DNA from: Intestinibacillus sp964580155
GTDB taxonomy: Bacteria; Bacillota; Clostridia; Oscillospirales; Butyricicoccaceae
Direction of reading: 5' to 3'
NCBI GenBank assembly: GCA_964580155.1
Contig: CAZOJP010000028.1
Span: 1 to 29,356, forward strand
Length of the DNA: 29,356 bases
Within the stretch, counting starts at the first letter, position 1, and the number at the start of each line of letters is the position of its first letter. The translations under genes and the position numbers were made by a program. This document shows, piece by piece, positions 1 through 6,203 of the stretch. The notes beneath the pieces were generated by a model that had not been told where the DNA came from, made no database searches, and saw nothing but the letters and a program-made list of their open reading frames with translations.

Positions 1-29
1 TGTGCTCTATCCAGCTGAGCTATATGGAC
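1..29 (-). tRNA. tRNA 5' part, cut by the window edge
   Basis: Read on the minus strand, this starts GTCCATATAGCTCAGCTGG and continues to a closed D arm (GCTC ... GAGC). That is the 7-nt acceptor strand, the TA linker and the whole D arm of a tRNA. The anticodon and 3' half lie left of the window, so the isotype cannot be read. A well-formed promoter lies directly upstream (44-72), which suggests this copy is the functional one. The same 31 bases recur at 125-155. Confidence 0.85.
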
Positions 30-43
30 GTGTCTGATATATG

Positions 44-72
44 ATTATAGCCCGACCAAAGTCGAACTGCAA
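44..72 (-). promoter_or_regulatory. promoter of the left-edge tRNA
   Basis: On the minus strand a -35 TTGCAG (67-72) is followed by a 17-bp spacer and a perfect -10 TATAAT (44-49). The tRNA 5' end is at 29, 14 bases beyond the -10, which fits a short 5' leader removed by RNase P. Confidence 0.7.
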
Positions 73-109
73 TCCCTTATTTAGTTTTTTTGAGGTGACC
101 GTTGTAACG

Positions 110-153
110 CAACCTTAGGAGGCGTGTGCTCTATCCAGCTGAGCTATATGGAC
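110..153 (-). pseudogene. broken tRNA copy, Arg(CCT)-like 5' half
   Basis: The first 29 bases are identical to the left-edge tRNA. The match to tRNA architecture continues through a 5' anticodon strand CACGC and the loop CTCCTAA, which would give anticodon CCT at 117-119. The 3' anticodon strand reads GGTTG where GCGTG is needed, so two central pairs fail. Beyond it I find no T arm and no TATGGAC to close the acceptor. I see no clear promoter upstream. It looks like a truncated or decayed duplicate. A 5'-half remnant left by recombination is an alternative. Confidence 0.5.
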
Positions 154-155
154 GT

Positions 156-457
156 AGTTCGTTTTCTGCTTCCTGCGCAGCGTTTAGAGGGTGGGGTGCG
201 CGCAAAAGGGTGCGGCAGGCACACAAAACTGTGGGCGCGTTGCGGCACATTTAATCATACCGTACCCGTGCAAAAAAGTCAACAGACTTTGACATTTGAG
301 CATTTCGCTCAAAAAAAGATAATTCGTTTGCAGCAGACTGGCAAAAAATGCGTGCCGATATTTTACTTTGGGTAAAAATGTGGTATGATATAATTGTTGA
401 AGAATTTGGATTTGGTTTTATAATCGAAAATGATAGAAGAAACGGAGTGAATCAACA
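156..457. other. 302-bp non-coding region upstream of the oad operon
   Basis: No open frame here has a convincing ribosome-binding site. It holds a TTGACA at 289-294 with no usable -10 at the right spacing, a small perfect hairpin at 295-313 (TTTGAGC / GCTCAAA) followed by A residues, and the oad promoter at 386-394. The A residues mean the hairpin is not an intrinsic terminator on either strand. I recognise no riboswitch or T-box core. Confidence 0.6.
386..394 (+). promoter_or_regulatory. extended -10 promoter of the oad operon
   Basis: TGATATAAT at 386-394 is a perfect -10 hexamer (389-394) with the TG of an extended -10. No strong -35 sits 17 bp upstream, which is common for extended -10 promoters. 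The first gene starts at 458, giving a leader of about 55-60 bases. Confidence 0.65.
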
Positions 458-1837
458 GTGCAACTACACATCACAGAGACCGTGCTGCGTGACGCGAACC
501 AATCGCTCATGGCAACCCGGCTGCCGATGGCAGATTTCGAGGCGGCGCTCGACCTGATGGACAGCGCAGGCTACCATTCGGTGGAATGCTGGGGCGGTGC
601 AACGTTTGACTCCTGCCTGCGGTATTTGAGCGAGGATCCGTGGGAGCGTCTGCGCGTCATTCGCAAGCACATGAAGAATACCAAGCTGCAAATGCTGCTG
701 CGCGGCCAGAATCTGCTCGGATATCATCACTATTCCGACGATACCGTGCGCCGGTTTGTGCGAAAATCAATCGAAAACGGCATGGACATCATCCGCATCT
801 TTGACGCGCTCAACGACATGCGCAACATCGAAACCGCGGTGGACGAGTGCCTGAAAAGCGGCGGCCACGCACAGGGCGCGATTTGCTACACGATCAGCCC
901 GATCCACAACCTCGAGCTATACGTCGGACTGGGCAAGCAAATCGAGGCAATGGGCTGCAATTCGCTGTGCATTAAGGATATGGCCGGCATAATGAGTCCG
1001 CAGGTCTGCTTTGATCTTGTCCGCGCGCTCAAAAAAGAGATTTCCATTCCGATTTATGTCCACACGCACGCGACAACCGGTCTGGGTGCGATGACGTACC
1101 TGAAGGCCGCGGAAGCGGGCGCTGCAGGCATCGATTGTGCAATTTCCGCCTTCGCAGGCGGCACGAGCCAGCCTGCGACCGAGTCTCTCGTGTATACGCT
1201 GAACGAAATGGGCTACGACTGCGGCGTGCAGCGCGACGCACTCAAAAAAATCAACGATTTCTTCATACCGGTTAAGGATAAGTTCGTCGCGCAGGGCACG
1301 CTCGACCCCTATGTGCTCGGCACCAAGGCGGATGCGCTCGTGTATCAAATTCCGGGCGGCATGCTGTCCAATCTGGTCGCGCAGCTCAAGGCGCAAAACG
1401 CGATGCACCGTCTGGACGAGGTGCTGGAGGAAACTCCGCGCGTGCGCGCCGATCTGGGCTATCCGCCGCTCGTCACACCGCTGTCCCAGATGGTCGGTGT
1501 GCAAGCGACTGTCAATGTGCTGCTCGGCGAGCGGTACAAGAACATCGGCAAGGAAATTAAGGCATACATCCGCGGAGAATACGGCAAGGCGCCCGGCGCG
1601 ATTGACGAAGCGCTTGCGCACAAGGTGCTCGGCGACGAGCAGCCCCTGCAGGGACGCTATGCGGACACGCTCACGCCGGAATTTGACGAGGCAAAGGCCT
1701 ATCTCGGCGATCGGGCGCACTCCGAGGAGGACGTGCTGAGCTATATCGCCTTCCCGCAGCAAGCGGAGCAGTACTTTAGCAAGCGCGACAGCGGTCTGCC
1801 GCTGCAGGTATCCTACAGCATTCGGGAGGTACAATAA
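458..1837 (+). CDS. oadA: oxaloacetate decarboxylase alpha subunit (carboxyltransferase), without biotin domain
   Basis: The 459-residue protein is the carboxyltransferase that moves CO2 from oxaloacetate to biotin in the Na+-pumping decarboxylase. It has the HMG-CoA-lyase-like TIM barrel of the pyruvate carboxylase/OadA family: LRDANQS at 10-16, VECWGGATFD at 42-51, the carboxyl-lysine motif CIKDMAG with K173, and metal ligands H202 and H204 in VHTHATTG. The conserved carboxylase C-terminal domain follows. The classical biotinyl domain is absent and is instead encoded separately at 2253. The start is GTG, with GGAGTGA seven bases upstream. The stop overlaps the next start by one base (TAATG). 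Pyruvate carboxylase subunit B has the same fold, but the OadB-type partner at 2640 decides for a decarboxylase. Confidence 0.9.
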   Translation: MQLHITETVLRDANQSLMATRLPMADFEAALDLMDSAGYHSVECWGGATFDSCLRYLSEDPWERLRVIRKHMKNTKLQMLLRGQNLLGYHHYSDDTVRRFVRKSIENGMDIIRIFDALNDMRNIETAVDECLKSGGHAQGAICYTISPIHNLELYVGLGKQIEAMGCNSLCIKDMAGIMSPQVCFDLVRALKKEISIPIYVHTHATTGLGAMTYLKAAEAGAAGIDCAISAFAGGTSQPATESLVYTLNEMGYDCGVQRDALKKINDFFIPVKDKFVAQGTLDPYVLGTKADALVYQIPGGMLSNLVAQLKAQNAMHRLDEVLEETPRVRADLGYPPLVTPLSQMVGVQATVNVLLGERYKNIGKEIKAYIRGEYGKAPGAIDEALAHKVLGDEQPLQGRYADTLTPEFDEAKAYLGDRAHSEEDVLSYIAFPQQAEQYFSKRDSGLPLQVSYSIREVQ

Positions 1838-2202
1838 TGGGCATCGCGAAAATGAGCGCACTGGAAGCGCTCCTGATCTCGGTTTCGGGATTTTTCATTG
1901 TCTTTGTTGTGCTCGCGGGGCTTGCACTGATGATTGTGCTCATCTCGCGCGCGGCGGGTTCGCTGGCGCACAGCCCTGCACCGGCCGGCCCTGCACCTAT
2001 GCCGGCGCGGACAGCGCATCCCGCGCCGCCTGCCGCACCGGTTCTGCCGGTCGCATCGACCGCGCAGACCGCGCCCTACGGCGGCACGGTGACCCTGTCC
2101 GGCGTCGATGATCTGACGGCCGCATGCATTATGGCGATTGTCAGCGACGAGATCGGCGTACCGCTCAGCGCGCTCACCTTCAAGTCTATTAAGGCGATCT
2201 AA
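1837..2202 (+). CDS. oxaloacetate decarboxylase gamma-like small membrane subunit
   Basis: The 121-residue protein has one N-terminal transmembrane segment (about 12-40) followed by an Ala/Pro-rich linker and a short C-terminal segment ending FKSIKAI. This layout, and the position between the alpha subunit and the biotin carrier, fits OadG, the small subunit that holds the carboxyltransferase to the membrane pump. Sequence similarity in this family is weak, so the call rests mainly on topology and context. It is translationally coupled to oadA, with GGGAGG at 1824-1829 serving its ATG. The C-terminal part (TLSGVDDLTAACIMAIV) resembles the small C-terminal domain found in some clostridial OadG proteins, which I cannot confirm. 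Confidence 0.7.
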   Translation: MGIAKMSALEALLISVSGFFIVFVVLAGLALMIVLISRAAGSLAHSPAPAGPAPMPARTAHPAPPAAPVLPVASTAQTAPYGGTVTLSGVDDLTAACIMAIVSDEIGVPLSALTFKSIKAI

Positions 2203-2252
2203 GGCGCAAAAATGCGCAATAACGTCCGATTTAACGTTTGGGGGAAATGAAA

Positions 2253-2624
2253 ATGAAATATATTGTAACGCTCAACGGCAAACAGTACGAGGTCGAGGTC
2301 ACGAAGGGACAGGCCACCGCCATGCCGGCCGGCGACGCGCCCGTGATCGCGGCGACACCTGCACCGGCTGCACCTGCACCGGCGGCGCCTGCTGCCGCTG
2401 CCGCCCCTGCCGGCGCGGAAACCATTTCTTCGCCCATGCCGGGCACGATTTTGCAGGTCAAGTGCGCCGCGGGACAGGCGGTCAAGCGCGGCGAGATTCT
2501 GTTCATTCTGGAAGCCATGAAAATGGAAAATGAGATTTTTGCGCCGCATGACGGCACGGTGTCCTCGGTGGCCGTCGCACAGGGCGCGGTCGTCGATACA
2601 GGTGCCGTGCTGTGCACATTGTGA
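2253..2624 (+). CDS. biotin carboxyl carrier protein of the decarboxylase complex
   Basis: The 123-residue protein carries biotin between the carboxyltransferase and the membrane decarboxylase. It has a short N-terminal beta segment (MKYIVTLNGK), an Ala/Pro swinging linker at about 30-55, and a C-terminal biotinyl domain with the biotinylation motif EAMKM (K90). The family is the same as the glutaconyl-CoA decarboxylase gamma and methylmalonyl-CoA decarboxylase carriers. Three starts lie in frame: TTG 2238, ATG 2247 and ATG 2253. The GGGGGA at 2240-2245 is correctly spaced only for 2253, and the family begins MKY/MRK, so I chose 2253. It lies between the gamma-like and beta subunits in one operon. 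Confidence 0.88.
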   Translation: MKYIVTLNGKQYEVEVTKGQATAMPAGDAPVIAATPAPAAPAPAAPAAAAAPAGAETISSPMPGTILQVKCAAGQAVKRGEILFILEAMKMENEIFAPHDGTVSSVAVAQGAVVDTGAVLCTL

Positions 2625-2639
2625 GGGGAGGTCTGAAAA

Positions 2640-3776
2640 ATGCAGTTCTCCTTTTCTGGGGTCATAGAAAAAATCCTGCTTGAGTCAGGCTTTGCCGCAA
2701 TCGCGGCCGACCCGAAGATTCTCATCATGCTCATCGTGGGCTGCGTGCTGCTCTACCTCGGCATCGTCAAAAAGTTCGAGCCGCTGCTGCTTGTGCCGAT
2801 TGCGTTCGGCGTGCTCATGGCGAACTTTCCGCTGACCGGCATGCTGACGGAAAACAGCGGTCTGCTCTGGTTCTTCTACCAGGGGGTGGAAAAGGCGATT
2901 TATCCGTCCATCATCTTTCTCGGCATCGGCGCGATGACCGATTTCGGGCCGCTCATCGCGCGCCCGTCCTCGCTGCTGCTCGGCGCGGCGGCACAGCTCG
3001 GCATTTTCACGGCGTTCCTGCTCGCGCTCGCGCTCGGATTTCCCGCACCGGTCGCGGCGGCAATCGGCGTCATCGGCGGCGCGGACGGCCCGACCTCGAT
3101 TCTGGTCGCGTCCCGTCTGGCGAAGGACTATCTGCCCGCGATCGCCATCGCCGCCTATTCCTACATGGCGCTCATTCCGCTTATCCAGCCGCCGATTATG
3201 CGGCTGATGACCACGCAAAAGGAGCGCGAGGTCGAAATGGTGCAGCTTCGCACGGTGTCCAAGGCGGAAAAGATCGTGTTCCCGATCGCGGTCAGCATTC
3301 TGGTCATCCTGCTCATTCCGGATACCGCGCCGCTGATCGGCATGCTCATGCTGGGCAATCTGTTCCGCGAGAGCGGTGTGGTCGATCGTCTGTCCGACAC
3401 CGCGCAGAACGCGCTCATCAACATTGTCACGATTTTCCTCGGTCTGTCGGTCGGCTGCAAGGCGGTCGCGGAAACCTTCCTGACATGGGAGACGATTAAA
3501 ATCATCATCCTCGGTTTGCTCGCGTTCATCCTGTCGACGGTCGGCGGTGTGCTGTTCGGTAAGATCATGTACATCGCGTCGGGCGGCAAGATTAACCCGC
3601 TCATCGGCTCCGCAGGCGTGTCCGCCGTGCCCATGGCGGCGCGCGTGTCGCAGGTCGAGGGGCAGAAGGCGAACCCCGCGAACTTCCTGCTCATGCACGC
3701 GATGGGCTCGAACGTGGCGGGCGTCATCGGCTCGGCAGTCGCGGCGGGCTTCCTGCTCAAGGTGTTCGGCGCATAA
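2640..3776 (+). CDS. oadB: Na+-pumping decarboxylase beta subunit
   Basis: The 378-residue integral membrane protein decarboxylates carboxybiotin and exports Na+. It is hydrophobic throughout, with about nine or more membrane segments. It carries the family signature GGADGPT at 146-152, whose Asp149 corresponds to the essential Asp of OadB/GcdB/MmdB. The length is usual for the clostridial GcdB-like form (about 375), while enterobacterial OadB is longer. Its ATG follows GGGGAGG with good spacing, 15 bases after the biotin carrier gene. It is the last gene of the operon, and a strong terminator begins 14 bases after the stop. Substrate specificity comes from the alpha subunit, which here is the oxaloacetate/pyruvate type. 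Confidence 0.92.
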   Translation: MQFSFSGVIEKILLESGFAAIAADPKILIMLIVGCVLLYLGIVKKFEPLLLVPIAFGVLMANFPLTGMLTENSGLLWFFYQGVEKAIYPSIIFLGIGAMTDFGPLIARPSSLLLGAAAQLGIFTAFLLALALGFPAPVAAAIGVIGGADGPTSILVASRLAKDYLPAIAIAAYSYMALIPLIQPPIMRLMTTQKEREVEMVQLRTVSKAEKIVFPIAVSILVILLIPDTAPLIGMLMLGNLFRESGVVDRLSDTAQNALINIVTIFLGLSVGCKAVAETFLTWETIKIIILGLLAFILSTVGGVLFGKIMYIASGGKINPLIGSAGVSAVPMAARVSQVEGQKANPANFLLMHAMGSNVAGVIGSAVAAGFLLKVFGA

Positions 3777-3790
3777 AATCATATCAGGTC

Positions 3791-3820
3791 AAAAAAGCCG
3801 GAGGGAACTCCGGCTTTTTT
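3791..3820 (+). terminator. intrinsic terminator after oadB
   Basis: A6-GCCGGAG, a GGAA loop, then CTCCGGC-T6. The stem is perfect and flanked by A and T tracts, so it can act in both directions. It ends the oad operon. Confidence 0.93.
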
Positions 3821-4028
3821 GCTGCCCGAAAAACGCTTGTACAGGGCAGCGCGGGTGCATCTTGTAAGCGCTGCGCACGAGCGCGCTTGCAAACGCACCG
3901 GAGAGCACGGGGCAGTTTTCGTGTAGGGAGCAATTTTGGCAGCGCGCAGCGGGTCGTTTGAGAGAGAAAGCGAGAAATGCAGCACAATCAGACTGGGATG
4001 TGCAGACCGACGGTATACCGCGGATTTG

Positions 4029-4044
4029 ATGTAACAGGTTACAT
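4029..4044. promoter_or_regulatory. LacI-family operator 1
   Basis: ATGTAACAGGTTACAT is a perfect inverted repeat of 7 + 2 + 7 bases. The TGTAAC...GTTACA shape is typical of LacI-family operators. A LacI-family gene starts 202 bases downstream and a near-copy lies at 4214-4229. Confidence 0.75.
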
Positions 4045-4120
4045 ATTAAAGAGCAAAATGGATAAAAAACGAGAGACATATTTATAAGAAATAGATGAAA
4101 TTCTAAAAGGAGAAGAAAAG

Positions 4121-4147
4121 ATGATTGCTTTTTGTGCGAAATGGTGA
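4121..4147 (+). CDS. eight-codon mini-ORF with strong ribosome-binding site
   Basis: ATG ATT GCT TTT TGT GCG AAA TGG TGA encodes MIAFCAKW. AAAAGGAGAAG (4105-4115) lies five bases before the ATG, a ribosome-binding site as strong as any in the window. It sits between the two operators and about 100 bases before the regulator start. It could be a leader peptide or the remnant of a longer gene's start. No function can be assigned, and chance cannot be excluded. Confidence 0.35.
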   Translation: MIAFCAKW

Positions 4148-4213
4148 TAGATTAAACGTATCAACAGGGCTTACAGCAGGGAAAACGGCACAAGCTCTTT
4201 TTGAAAGACGACA

Positions 4214-4229
4214 ATGTAACCGCTTACAT
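4214..4229. promoter_or_regulatory. LacI-family operator 2
   Basis: ATGTAACCGCTTACAT is an inverted repeat with ATGTAA/TTACAT arms and a CG centre, as in many LacI-family sites. It differs from operator 1 only in the central bases. The centres are 185 bp apart. The site ends 16 bases before the GTG start of the regulator, next to its Shine-Dalgarno, so binding would block expression of the regulator itself. Confidence 0.75.
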
Positions 4230-4245
4230 CAGTGAGGAAAGTCAA

Positions 4246-5235
4246 GTGAACCCGACCATCTACGACGTATCCCGACTGTCCGGTGTGTCCACCGCAACCG
4301 TTTCGCGCGCCTTTTCCGATCCGTCGCGCGTGCGGGAGGACACCCGCCGCCGCGTGTTCGAAGCCGCCGAGCTGCTGCACTATTCGCCCAACGCCATCGC
4401 ACGCGCCATGGCGCGGCAGCGCACAGACAAAATCGCGTTCCTCATCTGCAAGAAGGATGCGACCATCCTCGATGAATTCTATGCGGGTATCTGCGAGGGC
4501 ATCATGCAGGAGACAAACCGCTCGGACTACCAGCTCGTTATTTCAACGGCGGCGGACTGGAGGCTCGCCTCGGACAGCGCGCAGCGCAAGCAGATCGAAG
4601 GTGTCATCCTCGGCGGCAACGCGCCGGCGGATCTGGTATCCGAATTTCAGACACAGCGCATCGCGGTCGTGCTTGTCAACAACCGCATCCCCGGCCACGA
4701 GCTGCCCTGCATCCTGTCGGACGAGACGGACGGCGTGCGTCAGGTGCTCACGCATCTCGTCGCGCGCGGACACCGCAAGATTGCCATGCTCTCAGGGCGC
4801 TTTTCCCCCTACATCAGCAGCGAGCGATACCACGCATTTTTACAGGTTGCGCAGGAGCTCAACATTGCGCTGCACGCGCAGAGCATCAAAATGTGCGATC
4901 CCGAAATCGAAAGCGCGACGGACGCGGCCATCGAGCTGCTGCGTCTGCCCGATCGTCCCACCGCGGTTTTCGCCTCAAACGATATCATTGCGGCGGGCAC
5001 GCTCAAGGCGGCGGTGCGGCTCGGTCTGCGCGTGCCGCACGACCTTGCGGTCGTCGGCTATGACGACTCCACCATCTGCCCGATGCTTGAACCCGCGCTG
5101 ACCTCGGTGCACAGCAAGGTGCGCAGCATGGGACGGCTGAGCGTGGAGTGCATGACCGCGCTGCTCGCAAACGAGCCGGTTTCCCAGCTATCAACCGTGC
5201 TGCGACCCGAGCTCATCGTGCGCGGCACCACCTGA
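4246..5235 (+). CDS. LacI-family transcriptional regulator
   Basis: The 329-residue protein has an N-terminal helix-turn-helix (about 4-23, IYDVSRLSGVSTATVSRAF), the hinge helix YSPNAIARAM (46-55) and a periplasmic-binding-protein-like effector domain (about 60-329, with VIGADT-like and DDSTI segments typical of the family). I start it at the GTG at 4246, which gives the family start MNPTIYDV and has GAGGAAAG four bases upstream. The in-frame TTG at 4201 lies before operator 2 and has no ribosome-binding site. The importer genes follow 85 bp downstream, so this is most likely their local sugar-responsive repressor and autoregulated. The ligand is unknown. Confidence 0.9.
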   Translation: MNPTIYDVSRLSGVSTATVSRAFSDPSRVREDTRRRVFEAAELLHYSPNAIARAMARQRTDKIAFLICKKDATILDEFYAGICEGIMQETNRSDYQLVISTAADWRLASDSAQRKQIEGVILGGNAPADLVSEFQTQRIAVVLVNNRIPGHELPCILSDETDGVRQVLTHLVARGHRKIAMLSGRFSPYISSERYHAFLQVAQELNIALHAQSIKMCDPEIESATDAAIELLRLPDRPTAVFASNDIIAAGTLKAAVRLGLRVPHDLAVVGYDDSTICPMLEPALTSVHSKVRSMGRLSVECMTALLANEPVSQLSTVLRPELIVRGTT

Positions 5236-5320
5236 TTTGACCTAAATTTTACAAAGTCTTGCGGCGGATATGACAGGGTGCCGCTATACTGTGCGTTGTG
5301 TGGTTTAAAGGAGGAAGAAT

Positions 5321-6154
5321 ATGAAGAAAAGATCCGTCACGGTGGTGCGCGGCATTGTTCTGGCGCTGCTTCTGTTTGTGGCACTGTTTCCGATCTACTG
5401 GCTTGTCGCAATGGCGATTCGGCCGGCAAGCGAGATGACCGGACACATTGCGGTCATCCCCCATACGCTGACGATGGAGCACTTCCGTGAGCTGTTCGTG
5501 GGCAAGGGCTTCGGGCAGGCGATTAAGAACAGCCTGCAAACGACGAGCGTGTCGCTTGTTTTGTCCCTGTCGTTCGGTATGTGCGCGGCCTACATCATTT
5601 CGCGCCGGCGCTTCCGGTTCGGGATGAAGAAGCCGCTGACCTACTGGGTGCTGCTCGTGCGTGTGCTGCCGCCGGTGGCATTCACGATTCCGCTGTACAC
5701 CATGTTTTCCAAGCTCGGTGTGCTCAACAGCAAGGTGCCGCCCACGCTCGCGTGCGTGCTCATCAACATCCCTCTCATCGTGTGGTTTATGATCAGCTTC
5801 TTTCAGGATCTGCCCGAGGACATTGAGGAAAGCGCGCAAATCGATGGCGCGACCGAATGGCAGCTGTTTTATAAAATTGTGCTGCCGCTGGTCGCTCCGG
5901 GCATCGCGGCGATCGCCATGCTGTCCTTCATGTATGCGTGGAACGAATATACATACAGCATCATCTTTGTACGCAGCCCCAGCAACTATACGGTACCGCT
6001 TGCGCTCGCCGTGCTCAATACCGAGGACAACCTGACAAACTTCGGTCTGGTCGCGGCAGGCGGTGTGATTTCGGTCATCCCGATCACGCTGTTCGTGATT
6101 TTCGCGCAGAACTATCTCATCAGCGGACTGTCCAGCGGCGCCGTAAAGGAATAA
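5321..6154 (+). CDS. ABC sugar importer permease, MalG type
   Basis: The 277-residue inner-membrane permease has six predicted segments, starting with a hydrophobic helix at about 9-31. The MalG/CUT1 cytoplasmic EAA loop is clear at about 169-194 (EESAQIDGATEWQ ... LPLVAPG). The C-terminal GAVKE is typical of this permease. The ribosome-binding site AAAGGAGG is strong. A TATACT at 5285-5290 upstream may be a -10, but its -35 is poor. The order here is MalG, binding protein, MalF. In the common CUT1 order the binding protein comes first. The family imports oligosaccharides, polyols or glycerol phosphates, and the sequence does not say which. Confidence 0.9.
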   Translation: MKKRSVTVVRGIVLALLLFVALFPIYWLVAMAIRPASEMTGHIAVIPHTLTMEHFRELFVGKGFGQAIKNSLQTTSVSLVLSLSFGMCAAYIISRRRFRFGMKKPLTYWVLLVRVLPPVAFTIPLYTMFSKLGVLNSKVPPTLACVLINIPLIVWFMISFFQDLPEDIEESAQIDGATEWQLFYKIVLPLVAPGIAAIAMLSFMYAWNEYTYSIIFVRSPSNYTVPLALAVLNTEDNLTNFGLVAAGGVISVIPITLFVIFAQNYLISGLSSGAVKE

Positions 6155-6203
6155 AACAAATCGTATCAGTACAATATTTGCCAAAATTATGAGGAGGAGA
6201 ATC

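Larger units (their letters stand above)
1..155. repeat. 31-bp direct repeat, copies at 1-31 and 125-155
   Basis: Bases 1-31 and 125-155 are identical. The left boundary of the first copy is not visible because the window starts there. The repeat covers the tRNA acceptor strand and D arm plus two flanking bases, so it is a tRNA duplication and not an unrelated repeat. Confidence 0.9.
3821..4245. other. 425-bp regulatory region upstream of the LacI-type gene
   Basis: Bases 3821-4020 show nothing I can name. From 4029 onward the region turns AT-rich and holds operator 1 (4029-4044), a possible promoter overlapping it (TTACAT 4039-4044, 16-bp spacer, GATAAA 4061-4066, weak), an eight-codon ORF with a strong ribosome-binding site (4121-4147) and operator 2 (4214-4229). 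Confidence 0.55.

Noticed and set aside
110..153. Group I intron interrupting the tRNA at the anticodon loop
   Set aside because: Such introns are known in bacterial tRNA-Arg(CCT), but only about 80 bases separate this anticodon loop from the next tRNA start, the sequence there contains a tRNA promoter, and no 3' exon follows.
156..457. Riboswitch or T-box upstream of the oad operon
   Set aside because: I find no specifier loop, T-box sequence, or conserved core of a known riboswitch, and no terminator/antiterminator pair.
917..1861. 314-codon minus-strand frame opposite oadA
   Set aside because: Antisense shadow. The plus strand encodes a full carboxyltransferase with intact motifs.
2685..3782. 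365-codon minus-strand frame opposite oadB
   Set aside because: Its composition (Arg, Asp, His and Gln rich, no hydrophobic core) is that of the antisense of a membrane protein gene, and oadB is certain.
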